Assembly (NCBI GenBank): GCA_016721085.1
Contig: JADKJI010000004.1
Coordinates: 186,001 to 250,000, forward strand
Reading direction: 5' to 3'
Origin: Chitinophagaceae bacterium
Lineage (GTDB): Bacteria > Bacteroidota > Bacteroidia > Chitinophagales > Chitinophagaceae
DNA length: 64,000 nucleotides
The notes beneath the pieces are model-generated. The model was given only the letters and a program-made list of their open reading frames with translations, was not told the DNA's origin and did not search any database. How positions within the stretch are numbered: the stretch's first letter is position 1; every line of letters begins with the position of its first letter. A program made the position numbers and the translations under genes. Positions 36,389 through 45,250 of the stretch are shown piece after piece.

Positions 36389-38415
36389 TTACTGCTTTAC
36401 AGTCCAGGTCTTTTTCTCAGTTCCAATATTTGTCAATGTGAGGCTTTTCCACTGTTTTGGAAGGGCAGATTTTATCTGGATAATCCCATTATTTGTAATT
36501 TCTAGTCCTCCAAAACCCATCAGTACACTTTGAAGAATGCCTCCGGCACCTGTAGCGAAATAGGGATTTGTTCCCCCTTTCGTTTCGGCAATTACTCTGA
36601 AAGGCGGGTTGAGATTTGGAATATAAGCGTCATGAAACCATCGGAATGCTTTATCACCATCACCCAGTCGGGCATAGAGAGTAGTGAACACCGCTTGTGT
36701 CATAGCAGGAGTTCCTTGGTTCGGAACCCTTGTTTCATAATATTCAAGGTCTTTTCTGATGGCTTTTGGATCTGTTACTTCTTTCAATGGATACGATAAT
36801 AGGTTAGCATCGGCTTGTTTGATGCCTTCTCCATTATAGGTTGCATGTTCTCTCGTAACTCCATCCGGCATTTTTAGGATCGGAATATTATTTGCCACAT
36901 TTACCCAATCAGGATCAGGAGTTATTCCTAGCAATTGAGCTGCTTGTGTTGCAAATTGCAGATTAGCTCTTGCGGCGGCATTGGTGAAAGCATTATTGTC
37001 TACGTTTTCAGCCCACTCATCTGCTGCCACTACATTTTTGATATCATAATGTCCAGTACCATTTCTCTCAACTCTGCTAGCCCAGAAATCTGCGGTAGCA
37101 GAAAGTATCGGCCAGCCTTTTCCTTTAGCCAAACTTTATCCTGTGTTACACAGTAGTAGTTCCAGGTAGCAATGGCAACGCATCCTGTAATATGATGTTC
37201 GAATGGTCCGCTCAAGGCCCAAACCGGTGTTTCTTCTACTCCTGTAGCGGCACTTTCCCAAGGGAACATAGCTCCTTTGAATCCTTTTGAAAAGGCATTT
37301 CGTTTTGCAGCTTCGAGCCGTTGGAAACGGTATTCGATCATGCTCTTTGCTAATTCCGGATGTAATACTAATAATGAAGGATACATCCATAATTCAGTAT
37401 CCCAGAACACATGTCCATTGTAACCTAATCCGCTTAAACCCATTGGGGAAGGAGAGAGGGCAGTTCCTTCTCTTACAAATGAGTATAAATGGTACATCAT
37501 GCTATGTATATCCTGTTGTGCTTGTGCATCTCCTTCAATCTGGATATCGCTTTTCCAAAGTTCATCCCATGCTTTTTGATGGAAGAGTAACAATCTTTCC
37601 CTTCCTTCCAGCTTTGCATAAATAGTCAAACGTTCTGCTTCATTTAATGGATCGTCATGATGAGCAGATGTAATGGATGATCCAGCGATAGAGAAAGTAT
37701 AGGTTTCACCTGCTTTTATCTTCCGGTTGAATTTCATGAGATGCATATTGTTATCCCACATTTCATGAATCACCCGTGGCTCTTTTCCATGAGGTTCACT
37801 GAAGAGGAAAGTATTGGAAGCACACATCGTTAGTTTACCTGTAGGACTTTTTGCTGAAGAGGTCAATAAGCTAATAACAACATGTGGTCGGTCGATTTCA
37901 TTGTAATAGTTTTGGACATCTTTCAGTGCATCAGGTGCTTCCATAACACTGGCACCGCCAATAATAATGTCTTTTTTTGCTTTGATGGTAATATCCATCA
38001 ACACGGTATATGGTAATTGACGTAAAGAATAATAAGTATAAGTAACGGTAGCTTTATCAATATAATTGAAACTGGTAGTGAATGCGGCTTTCTTCATATC
38101 TAATTCCTGAACAAGATTGGAAGCTTCATTTGAGCCGATACTTATTGTATCAATTTCCAGTCGCATATTAAGAAGATTAAAGCTGCGTAAGAAATTGCTG
38201 ACACGGCCACGACCATAGAGGTCGTATGCACCCGCCAATACCACATCTTTCACTTTAAATGGCTCAGGGGAAGAGACAATTCCGATCATACCATTGGCTA
38301 CCGTAACACCATAATAGTTTTTACTATCGAGGTTGGTAGCTTTTAATTTCCATGGATCTTGTGCTATTGAAGAAAATGAAATGAAAAGTAAGGCGAATAA
38401 GATAAAGTAACGCAT
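36389..38415 (-). CDS. Secreted glycoside hydrolase family 65 protein, one frameshift
   Basis: About 675 residues when joined. Signal peptide (FSSIAQ), N-terminal beta-sandwich domain, then the (alpha/alpha)6 barrel with the GH65 landmark GHVFWDTELWMYP and AADEWAENVDNNAFTN. Family members phosphorolyse or hydrolyse alpha-glucosides; secreted Bacteroidota forms include kojibiose hydrolases, so hydrolysis is more likely. The frame breaks at a T4 (37118-37121): one more base turns KEKAGRYF into KEKGWPILSATADFW. It lies downstream of the fucose genes, same strand, with no proven link. Confidence 0.87.
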
Positions 38416-38473
38416 ATGGCAACATTTAATACTGCAAAGTATTAAACTTACTGATGCCAGCTATTGAAAATAA

Positions 38474-39247
38474 TCAGGTATTCAATTTAATAAAGCCCCC
38501 ATCAATAGGATAATCGCATCCTGTGATAAAGGAAGCTTCATCGCTACATAGATAGAGAACGAGATAGGCAATCTCTCCTGTATTTCCCATTCTACCAATG
38601 GGTTGGGTCTTTGATAGTTTCTCGAACATCTCTTTTTCCTGTCCGGGATAGTTTTTGGCAATGAAGCCATCAACAAATGGGGTGTGAACACGACCGGGAG
38701 AGATGCAATTGCAGCGGATACCATTTTTTATAAAGTCTTTGGCAACGGAGAGTGTCATGGCGGCAATCGCTCCCTTGGTGGTTGAATAAGCAAAACGGTC
38801 GGGGATGCCAACGGAAGCGGCTACTGAGGCAAGGTTAAGTATCACCCCTCCTTTATCTTTCATATGAGGAATGGCCAGGTGAAGACAGTTATAAACACCT
38901 TTCACGTTTACGGTCATCAGGCGATCAAAATCATTTTCTGTTGTGTTCTCTGCGTTTCCAACATGGGCAATACCTGCATTATTGACAAGTATATCAATTG
39001 ATTTTGTGGAAGCAATGATTGAATCGATAATTGATTTCACTACAGCTTGTTTCGAAACGTCGCAATGATGATAGGTCGCTTTTCCTCCTTCAGATTCAAT
39101 AGCAGCTACTGTTGCTTTTCCTCCAGCTTCATCCATATCTAGCACTTGTACATTGGCCCCTTGTTTCGCGAATAGGGTAGCGATGGCTTTTCCGATACCG
39201 CTACCGGCACCAGTTATAATGGCTGTTTTGTTGTCGAGACGGAACAT
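38474..39247 (-). CDS. SDR oxidoreductase, probable 2-keto-3-deoxy-L-fuconate dehydrogenase
   Basis: 257 residues. Short-chain dehydrogenase: TGAGSGIGKA (NAD-binding), NNAGIAHVG, catalytic Ser in LASVAAS and YSTTK (Tyr/Lys). It oxidises the C4 hydroxyl of the keto-deoxy acid in the oxidative L-fucose route, judging from position in a fucose cluster and the substrate loop RVHTPFVDGF. It is the last gene of the cluster, six bases after the Zn alcohol dehydrogenase. Specific substrate is inference. Confidence 0.8.
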   Translation of the reverse strand: MFRLDNKTAIITGAGSGIGKAIATLFAKQGANVQVLDMDEAGGKATVAAIESEGGKATYHHCDVSKQAVVKSIIDSIIASTKSIDILVNNAGIAHVGNAENTTENDFDRLMTVNVKGVYNCLHLAIPHMKDKGGVILNLASVAASVGIPDRFAYSTTKGAIAAMTLSVAKDFIKNGIRCNCISPGRVHTPFVDGFIAKNYPGQEKEMFEKLSKTQPIGRMGNTGEIAYLVLYLCSDEASFITGCDYPIDGGFIKLNT

Positions 39248-39252
39248 GAGAT

Positions 39253-40271
39253 TTATTTTAATTCAATTAATATTTTAATGATCTTATCGGGGTTGTGATA
39301 CCAGAAATCAAATGCAGCTGCCGTTTCTTCCAAAGGATATGTCTTGCTGATCAATTGGTCGAATGGCCATTTATCTTCTTCCAGCATTGTAATAACAGGA
39401 CCAAATTCATTTAATGCGTTACGGCTTCCAAATACATTCAACTCTTTTCTTACAATTAAAGAAGTGTTCAAAGCAATGGGTTCTTTTGCATAACCAATAG
39501 CAACGATTCTGCCGGCAAATCCAACTACTTCAAGTGCCAGCTGATAAGTACTTGATGCACCCACCGCTTCAATAACCACATTCACTCCTTTGTTATCTGT
39601 TAGCTTATTGATGACAGCGATAGTGTCTTCTTTCTTTGTGTTTATTACATGACTAACACCGAACTGTTTTATAAATGACAATTTGCTATCGTCGATATCA
39701 GCAGCTATAACAGTAGCTCCTTTTTGTACAGCGGCTAGTATGGCGCCGATTCCTATAACACCGCAACCGATAACCAAAACAGTATCGTTAGAATTGATTG
39801 AAGCTCTTTCACTCGCATGATATCCTACACTCAAGGGTTCTACCAATGCCAGTTTTTGCAACGACAGTTTATTGCTTTTATAAAGCTTTGTATAGGGAAT
39901 AGTATAGAATTGTCGCATGGCACCATCCCTTTGCACTCCCATAGTTTGATTATACTGACAGGTGTTATAACGTTTTGCTTTGCAAGCAATGCATTGGCCG
40001 CAACTGGAATAGGGATTGGCTGTTACAAAATCACCAATAGAAAAGCTATCAGGGACCTTGTTGCCTTTTTTATTATAGTAGCACCAATTTCATGCCCGGG
40101 TATACGCGGATAGCTTACCAATGGCATGGTGCCTTTATAACTGCTGAGATCAGTGCCGCAGAGACCGATGAAGTTTACTTTTACCAATACTTCTTCGTCA
40201 TTGATACCAGGTTCATCAGTATCAATCAATGAAATCTTGAAAGGTTCCTCCAATCTAACGGCACGATTCAT
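39253..40271 (-). CDS. Zinc-dependent alcohol dehydrogenase, one frameshift
   Basis: About 339 residues when joined, normal for medium-chain dehydrogenases. Catalytic zinc: FIGLCGTD and PGHEIG; structural zinc: [20 protein letters not shown]-binding GCGVIGIGA. The frame breaks at T6 40066-40071: a seventh base turns IIKKATRSL into [17 protein letters not shown]. It lies between the FucP and SDR genes, with gaps of 8 and 5 bases. In such clusters it may oxidise the free sugar or act on a later intermediate; the textbook pathway does not need it. Confidence 0.87.
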
Positions 40272-40279
40272 AGTTTAAA

Positions 40280-41557
40280 TCAGCTTTGTTTTATAGGTAC
40301 AATCTTGTGTCCTTTCCATCCAAAATATAAAACCACAACAAAACATAAAAGAGGTACTATATATGCGTTTTGCATGCTGCCAGTGGCATCAGAAATTAAT
40401 CCCATAAATAAAGGGAAGATGGCCCCACCTACTATCGACATAACAATAAAGGAAGAAGCGATTTTCGATTCTTCGCCAAGATCTTTTATACCTAATGCAA
40501 ATATGGTTGGAAACATTATTGACATGAAGAAGGGTACTGCAATTACAGCATAAACTGCAATCGGTCCTTTGATTGCAATAGCTACAGCAAGTAATATTAT
40601 ATTGATGATTGCGTAAATAGAAAGAAGTTTAGCCGCCTGGATATATTTCATTAGGAATGTACCTACAAAACGACCGACCATAAATCCTACCATTGCAATT
40701 GTTCCCCACCACAAGGCAGCTTGTTTTTCTGGCAAATCCATCATCTCTTTTGTGAAACGGATAAAGAAGGAGCCTACGCATACCTGTGCTCCTACATAGA
40801 ACAATTGAGCAATTACAGCCCAGGTAACATGACTATGACGGAAAATTTTTGCTGAGAAACTATGTCCGTGACCATCACTGTCATCCTCTTTTATTTCAGG
40901 TATATGAGAGAAAAAGAAAAATGCTGCTACAATTATTACCACAATGGCAATAACCATGTATGGAATCTTAACTGTTCCTGCTTCCCCTAAAAGATAAGAA
41001 TTTAACATGTCGGGTGACATAGCTTTTAATTCTTCCTTTGTATGTTCTACTCCAGAAAGAATAAACTGGCTTCCGATGATGGGGGCAACAAAAGCGCCGA
41101 CACCATTAAAGGACTGCGCGAAATTCAAGCGTTGCTCTGATGTTGCAGGGTCTCCTAGCTTTGTTATATATGGGTTAGCAACTGTTTCAAGGAATGTGGC
41201 ACCACTTGCAATGATGAAAAGAGCCGTAAGGAACATTCCATAGCTTAAGCTTGATGCTGCTGGAATGAATAAGAAAGCACCAATTGCATATAATACCAAT
41301 CCAAATAGAATTCCTTTTTTATAGCCATAACGATGCATGAATAATCCCGCAGGTAAAGCCATTACAAAGTAGCCAATGTATACTGCTGTATCAATAAGAG
41401 CAGACTGTGTATCTGTCAATTGACAAGCCTTCTTTAAGTGAGGAATCAAAATGGGATTCGTATTATGAAGGAAAGCCCATAAGAAGAATAAAGATGTTAC
41501 AAGAATGAAGGGTACCAGGTATTGATTTTTTCCAGTAGCTGTTTTGGTTGGTTGCAT
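40280..41557 (-). CDS. fucP: L-fucose:H+ symporter, FucP type
   Basis: 425 residues with 12 hydrophobic segments, MFS fold. The FucP-like N-terminus FFLWAFLHNTNPILIPHLKK and IDTAVYIGYFVMALPAG match the fucose/glucose/galactose permease family. Inner-membrane sugar uptake coupled to protons. Its position among fucose dehydrogenase, lactonase and mutarotase genes supports L-fucose as substrate. Confidence 0.88.
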   Translation of the reverse strand: MQPTKTATGKNQYLVPFILVTSLFFLWAFLHNTNPILIPHLKKACQLTDTQSALIDTAVYIGYFVMALPAGLFMHRYGYKKGILFGLVLYAIGAFLFIPAASSLSYGMFLTALFIIASGATFLETVANPYITKLGDPATSEQRLNFAQSFNGVGAFVAPIIGSQFILSGVEHTKEELKAMSPDMLNSYLLGEAGTVKIPYMVIAIVVIIVAAFFFFSHIPEIKEDDSDGHGHSFSAKIFRHSHVTWAVIAQLFYVGAQVCVGSFFIRFTKEMMDLPEKQAALWWGTIAMVGFMVGRFVGTFLMKYIQAAKLLSIYAIINIILLAVAIAIKGPIAVYAVIAVPFFMSIMFPTIFALGIKDLGEESKIASSFIVMSIVGGAIFPLFMGLISDATGSMQNAYIVPLLCFVVVLYFGWKGHKIVPIKQS

Positions 41558-41601
41558 GCAATCGTTTTTTAATAAAGAAGGAGTAATGTATGATCTGCTT
41601 A

Positions 41602-42384
41602 CTATGTTAATGTCCTGTCTAAATGTGTATACCCGCCATCTACAAAAATGATTTGTCCTGTAGTATGGGAAGACACATCACTTGCCAGAAATACCACCAT
41701 ATTGGCGATCTCTTCTGAAGTGGTGAATCTTTTTTCGTAAGGGATTTTTGCAACAATCTGTTCCAGTTTTTCTTTTGGATTGGGAAGACTATTAATCCAA
41801 TTGGCATAAAGTGGTGTCCAAACTTCTGCAGGCAAAACCGCATTCACTCTTATAGAATAGGGAAGAAGTTCAGCTGCCCATTCTCGGGTGAGAGCATTGA
41901 TGCCGCCTTTTGCTGCTGCATAGCCAGATGTATGACCTTGTCCGGTTACGGATACTTTCGATCCTATATTTATCACAGTGCCTTTGCTTGCTTTTAGATG
42001 AGGCAATGCATAATGCACGATGTTATAATAATGACTCAGGTTTTTCTGAATGGATTGCATGAAGAGTTCAGGACTTCCATTTTCAAGGTCAATGCCATCA
42101 TTTACGCCAGCATTGTTGATGATGCCATCGATACGGCCGTATTTTTCTATAGCAAACTCAACAAGTGATTTGCAGGCTTCAGGTTGAGATAGTTCAGCAG
42201 TATGTGAACTGGCTTTTCCTTTTGCCAATACGATAGCATCGACCATCTTGTAGTTATCTTCTTTTCCTCGTCCAGCAACGATAACAATAGCACCTTCTGC
42301 TGCCAGAATTTTGCTGATGGCAGCGCCGATACCTTTTGCGCCACCGGTCACAATGAATACCTTATTCGTTAGATGTAAATCCAT
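41602..42384 (-). CDS. SDR oxidoreductase, probable L-fucose dehydrogenase
   Basis: 260 residues. TGGAKGIGAA (NAD-binding), NNAGVNDG, catalytic Ser in IGSKVSVTG and YAAAK. VLPAEVWTPLYANWI in the substrate loop resembles L-fucose dehydrogenases of the HSD17B14-like group. It oxidises L-fucose to the lactone, the first oxidative step. It lies 15 bases after the lactonase gene, same strand. Confidence 0.82.
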   Translation of the reverse strand: MDLHLTNKVFIVTGGAKGIGAAISKILAAEGAIVIVAGRGKEDNYKMVDAIVLAKGKASSHTAELSQPEACKSLVEFAIEKYGRIDGIINNAGVNDGIDLENGSPELFMQSIQKNLSHYYNIVHYALPHLKASKGTVINIGSKVSVTGQGHTSGYAAAKGGINALTREWAAELLPYSIRVNAVLPAEVWTPLYANWINSLPNPKEKLEQIVAKIPYEKRFTTSEEIANMVVFLASDVSSHTTGQIIFVDGGYTHLDRTLT

Positions 42385-42399
42385 ATATACAAGCTTAAT

Positions 42400-43245
42400 T
42401 TATTTTTCGATTTTGATATCGAGTTGATAAAATTCGATTGCATTCAATCCAAACACTTTTTCTTTTTCTTCTTCTTTGAATCGTTCCATATATTTCTCCA
42501 GTAAACTCTTCCATTGTACATAGATGCCGCTTAGTAATATAACAGGCCAATCACTTCCGAATAATAATCTGTTAGTGCCGAAAGCTTCAAATACTACATC
42601 GAGATAGGGATAGAAATCGGCCGCTTCCCATTCTTTCCAAACAGCTTCGGTAAAGAGACCGGATAGTTTGCAACTTACATTTGGTTGCTTAGCAATTTCC
42701 CGCATCCATCTTTTCCATTCGGTGATATTCTTTGTGCGAATATCAGGCTTGGCACAATGGTCTATTACCAACCTTTGCTCAGGGAACAGCGTTACAAACT
42801 CAGCTGCAGCAGGAAGTTGGTTATGATAAACCAGTACATCATATGTCTGGTTATAGTTCTTTAATTGAGCAACGCCTTGTTGAAAATCTTTTCGTAACAG
42901 AAAGTCATTAGGTTCTCCCTGTACAATATGTCTCCATCCTTTTATGATTGGGTATTGGGAAAAATAGTCCAATCTTTCGTTGAGCTTAGGAGAAAGCAAA
43001 TCTATCCAACCTACCACTCCTTTTATAATGGGATGTGTTTTTGCTAATTCTACGAGGAAATGAGTTTCGAGTTCGCTTTGGTCGGCCTGAACAGCCACTA
43101 AAGCGTCAATTGAATTATTCTTAGCTATCAGGGAAAAGTGTTCGGGTAGGAAATCGTGGCGAATCACTTTCATATCGGGAGTGATCCAGGCATCCCGAAC
43201 TTTATCGTATTTCCAGAAATGAACATGTGTATCGATGGTCATCAT
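42400..43245 (-). CDS. Amidohydrolase, probable L-fuconolactonase
   Basis: 281 residues, TIM-barrel amidohydrolase-2. Metal/active-site landmarks: TIDTHVHFW at the N-terminus, GWRHIVQGEP, VIDHCAKPDI and LLFGSDWPV. Members of this subgroup open L-fucono-, galactono- or rhamnono-lactones. Its ATG overlaps the stop of the corrected mutarotase gene (ATGA). Neighbours make L-fucono-1,5-lactone the best guess. Confidence 0.87.
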   Translation of the reverse strand: MMTIDTHVHFWKYDKVRDAWITPDMKVIRHDFLPEHFSLIAKNNSIDALVAVQADQSELETHFLVELAKTHPIIKGVVGWIDLLSPKLNERLDYFSQYPIIKGWRHIVQGEPNDFLLRKDFQQGVAQLKNYNQTYDVLVYHNQLPAAAEFVTLFPEQRLVIDHCAKPDIRTKNITEWKRWMREIAKQPNVSCKLSGLFTEAVWKEWEAADFYPYLDVVFEAFGTNRLLFGSDWPVILLSGIYVQWKSLLEKYMERFKEEEKEKVFGLNAIEFYQLDIKIEK

Positions 43246-43570
43246 GGCAATTCAAATATTTTTTCATCAGAATCCATTTCTCTCCTGGCTTCGCCCAGGG
43301 TAATGCTTGCTGGAAACTCCACATTAGTTCTTCCCAGGCCTGCACTTTACTATTGGAAGCATCCATTGCTGCTTTTTTCTCAAAGCTGAAATCTTCTGAT
43401 GCTTCAATGATCATGAACATCCTGTTTCCTGTTCTATAAATATCCAACACTTCAATGCCCGAATCCTTTATGCTCTTGATAATTTCTGGCCATACCTTTT
43501 GATGATAGCGTTCGTATTCTGCTATGAGGTCTGGTTCGTCTATGAGGTCGAGGGCGAGGCAGTGTCGCAT
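43242..43570 (-). CDS. RhaM/DUF718-type L-fucose mutarotase, one frameshift
   Basis: About 109 residues after correction. Sequence HQKVWPEIIKSIKDSGIEVLDIYRTGNRMFMIIEA is typical of the rhamnose/fucose mutarotase family (quoted parts: KVWPEI, YRTGNRMFMI). The raw frame runs on to 43202 with an odd tail KYLNCHDDHRYTC; adding one base to T6 43259-43264 gives the expected ending MKKIFELP and a TGA at 43242-43244 that overlaps the next start by four bases. First gene of the fucose operon; converts sugar anomers after uptake. Confidence 0.85.
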
Positions 43571-44273
43571 TCTTGGAGGTTTAAAGGTTAGAGGTTAAGA
43601 GGTTCAATATGTTCCATATGTTCAATAGGTTATTAGGTCTAACAGCATGATAAAATAAGGGAGTTTGAGTCATAAAGAGTTAATAGAGTTAAAAAAGTTC
43701 TTTCTGAAATTAGTTATTAGCTCACACCTAGAAACCTATTGAACCTTTTAACCCTATTGAACATCTTGAACATTTCGTCAAAGTCGCCCCATTTCCCTTC
43801 CCCCACTTCCCCTATTTTCACTTTCTTTTCCCGGTTTTTAGCTGAGTATACTCCGGGGGGCTCCCCGGGTTGCACCCGGGGTCATTATTATTCAACCCCT
43901 TCGGGGTTGGTCGACTCTCAAATTAAATAGTTCTTTTCCTCCTTCCTACTTCCCACTTCCCTCCCTTCGCCGGCTTAAATTAAAAAGCTCGGACTTCCGG
44001 ACTCATCCTGACTTCCGGTCTCCCCGGGTTTCACTCCGGGATCAGATTATTCAACCCCTTCGGGGTTGGTCGACTCTCAAACTAAATAGTTCTTTTCCTC
44101 CTTCCTAACTTCCCTACTTCCATTCTCCCTTACTTGTATTTGTATTCCTTCCGGACTAAAAATTCGGTCTCTCCAAAGCGCAGAGGCCGCGGACTTAAAT
44201 ATCAGGGGCTTTAAAATTTTCGGTCTTTCCGACTTCCGGACTTGACTCCCGACTCCCGACTAAAGACTCCCGA
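43571..44273. repeat. 703-base repeat-filled gap with a ~95-base direct duplication
   Basis: No gene seen. 43861-43955 and 44019-44120 are near-identical copies (CCCCGGGT...TTCAACCCCTTCGGGGTTGG...TAGTTCTTTTCCTCC), each with two internal hairpins (CCCGGG and AACCCC/GGGGTT). The rest is low complexity: AGGTTCAATATGTTC words and their inverse (43590-43770), TACTTCCC words, and CTTCCGGACT/GACTCCCGACT words up to the stop of the next gene at 44274. The promoter of the fucose operon must lie in the first part but no clear TAnnTTTG was found. Confidence 0.8.
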
Positions 44274-45122
44274 CTATTTAGCCACCTGCCTACTACTCCC
44301 CAATCCATCAATCCCCAATTCAATCACATCGCCTGATCTTATATAGATAGACTCTGGTTTTTGTCCCATGCCAACACCAGCTGGAGTTCCGGTACTGATG
44401 ATATCGCCAGGAAGTAAAGTCATGAACTGGCTTACATAGTGAATGAGGAAGGGAACTTTATAGACAAGATTTTTTGTGTTGCCATCCTGCATCATCTTAC
44501 CGTTATATGTAAGCCAGAGACGCATATTGTCGAGGTCTTTAATTTCATCCTGGGTGGCTATAAAAGGACCCATTGGTGCGAAAGTGTCGCAGCTTTTTCC
44601 TTTTACCCATTGGCCGCTTCTTTCCAATTGAAAAGCACGTTCGCTATAATCGTTATGAAGTACATAACCTGCAACATGATCTAAGGCATCTTTCTCTTCT
44701 ACATAACTTGCTTTCTTCCCAATCACAACGGCCAACTCCACTTCCCAGTCAGTCTTCTGACTGTTTCTTGGAATGATCAGGTCATCGTTTGGTCCAACAT
44801 ATGCCGATGTAGCTTTAAAGAAAATAACGGGTTCCGGTGGAAGGGTCATGTTGCTTTCTTTGGCATGGTCTGAATAGTTCAATCCTATGCAAATGATTTT
44901 TGAAGGACGGGTAGTGGGCGGTCCCAGGCGAGTGCCTGGTTTCACAACAGGACATGTGGGCTGAGCTGTAGAAAGCCAGGCTTTCAAGCGGCTTATGCCA
45001 CCGGTTCCAAAGAAGTTTTCGTTGTAGTCTTCGCCAAAGGCGCTGATGTCTAAATTAGTGCCATCCGGCAACTGGATACCGGGTTTTTCTTCGCCGGCAT
45101 TTCCAAATCTTATCAGTTTCAT
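44274..45122 (-). CDS. Fumarylacetoacetate hydrolase family protein, probable 2,4-diketo-3-deoxy-L-fuconate hydrolase
   Basis: 282 residues. The FAH fold is clear: KIICIGLNYSDHAKES, DWEVELAVVIGKKA (metal-binding E-x-E), LHNDYSERAFQ, GPFIAT, ISTGTPAGVGMG. It is 703 bases upstream of the fucose operon, same strand. In the oxidative L-fucose pathway this family splits the final diketo acid to pyruvate and lactate, which the neighbours support. Confidence 0.87.
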   Translation of the reverse strand: MKLIRFGNAGEEKPGIQLPDGTNLDISAFGEDYNENFFGTGGISRLKAWLSTAQPTCPVVKPGTRLGPPTTRPSKIICIGLNYSDHAKESNMTLPPEPVIFFKATSAYVGPNDDLIIPRNSQKTDWEVELAVVIGKKASYVEEKDALDHVAGYVLHNDYSERAFQLERSGQWVKGKSCDTFAPMGPFIATQDEIKDLDNMRLWLTYNGKMMQDGNTKNLVYKVPFLIHYVSQFMTLLPGDIISTGTPAGVGMGQKPESIYIRSGDVIELGIDGLGSSRQVAK

Positions 45123-45219
45123 GTGGTTGTATTTCTATCCGAAACTACTTTCATTTTCAACGCATTCCAAACCATTTTTTGCAATCGATTTCGTCCTAAC
45201 ACCCATTAGCTTTTTCAAT

Positions 45220-45227
45220 TACCTTTG
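45220..45227 (+). promoter_or_regulatory. -7 box (TACCTTTG) of icmF; decides its start
   Basis: Exact TAnnTTTG. The alternative GTG start at 45227 lies at its last base, so ATG 45251 (24 bases on, MSQATEQ) is the better start. Confidence 0.65.
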
Positions 45228-45250
45228 TGCAACCTCAAGAATGTTGTACT

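Noticed and set aside
3155..43570. Calling the nine frameshifted genes pseudogenes
   Set aside because: Breaks fall in homopolymers, one base each, and the rest of each protein is well conserved; sequencing error explains them better. Only umuD is listed as a pseudogene because real sequence is missing.
43571..44273. L-fuconate dehydratase or regulator gene hidden in the gap
   Set aside because: I looked for an enolase-superfamily or helix-turn-helix reading frame on both strands; only repeats are there.
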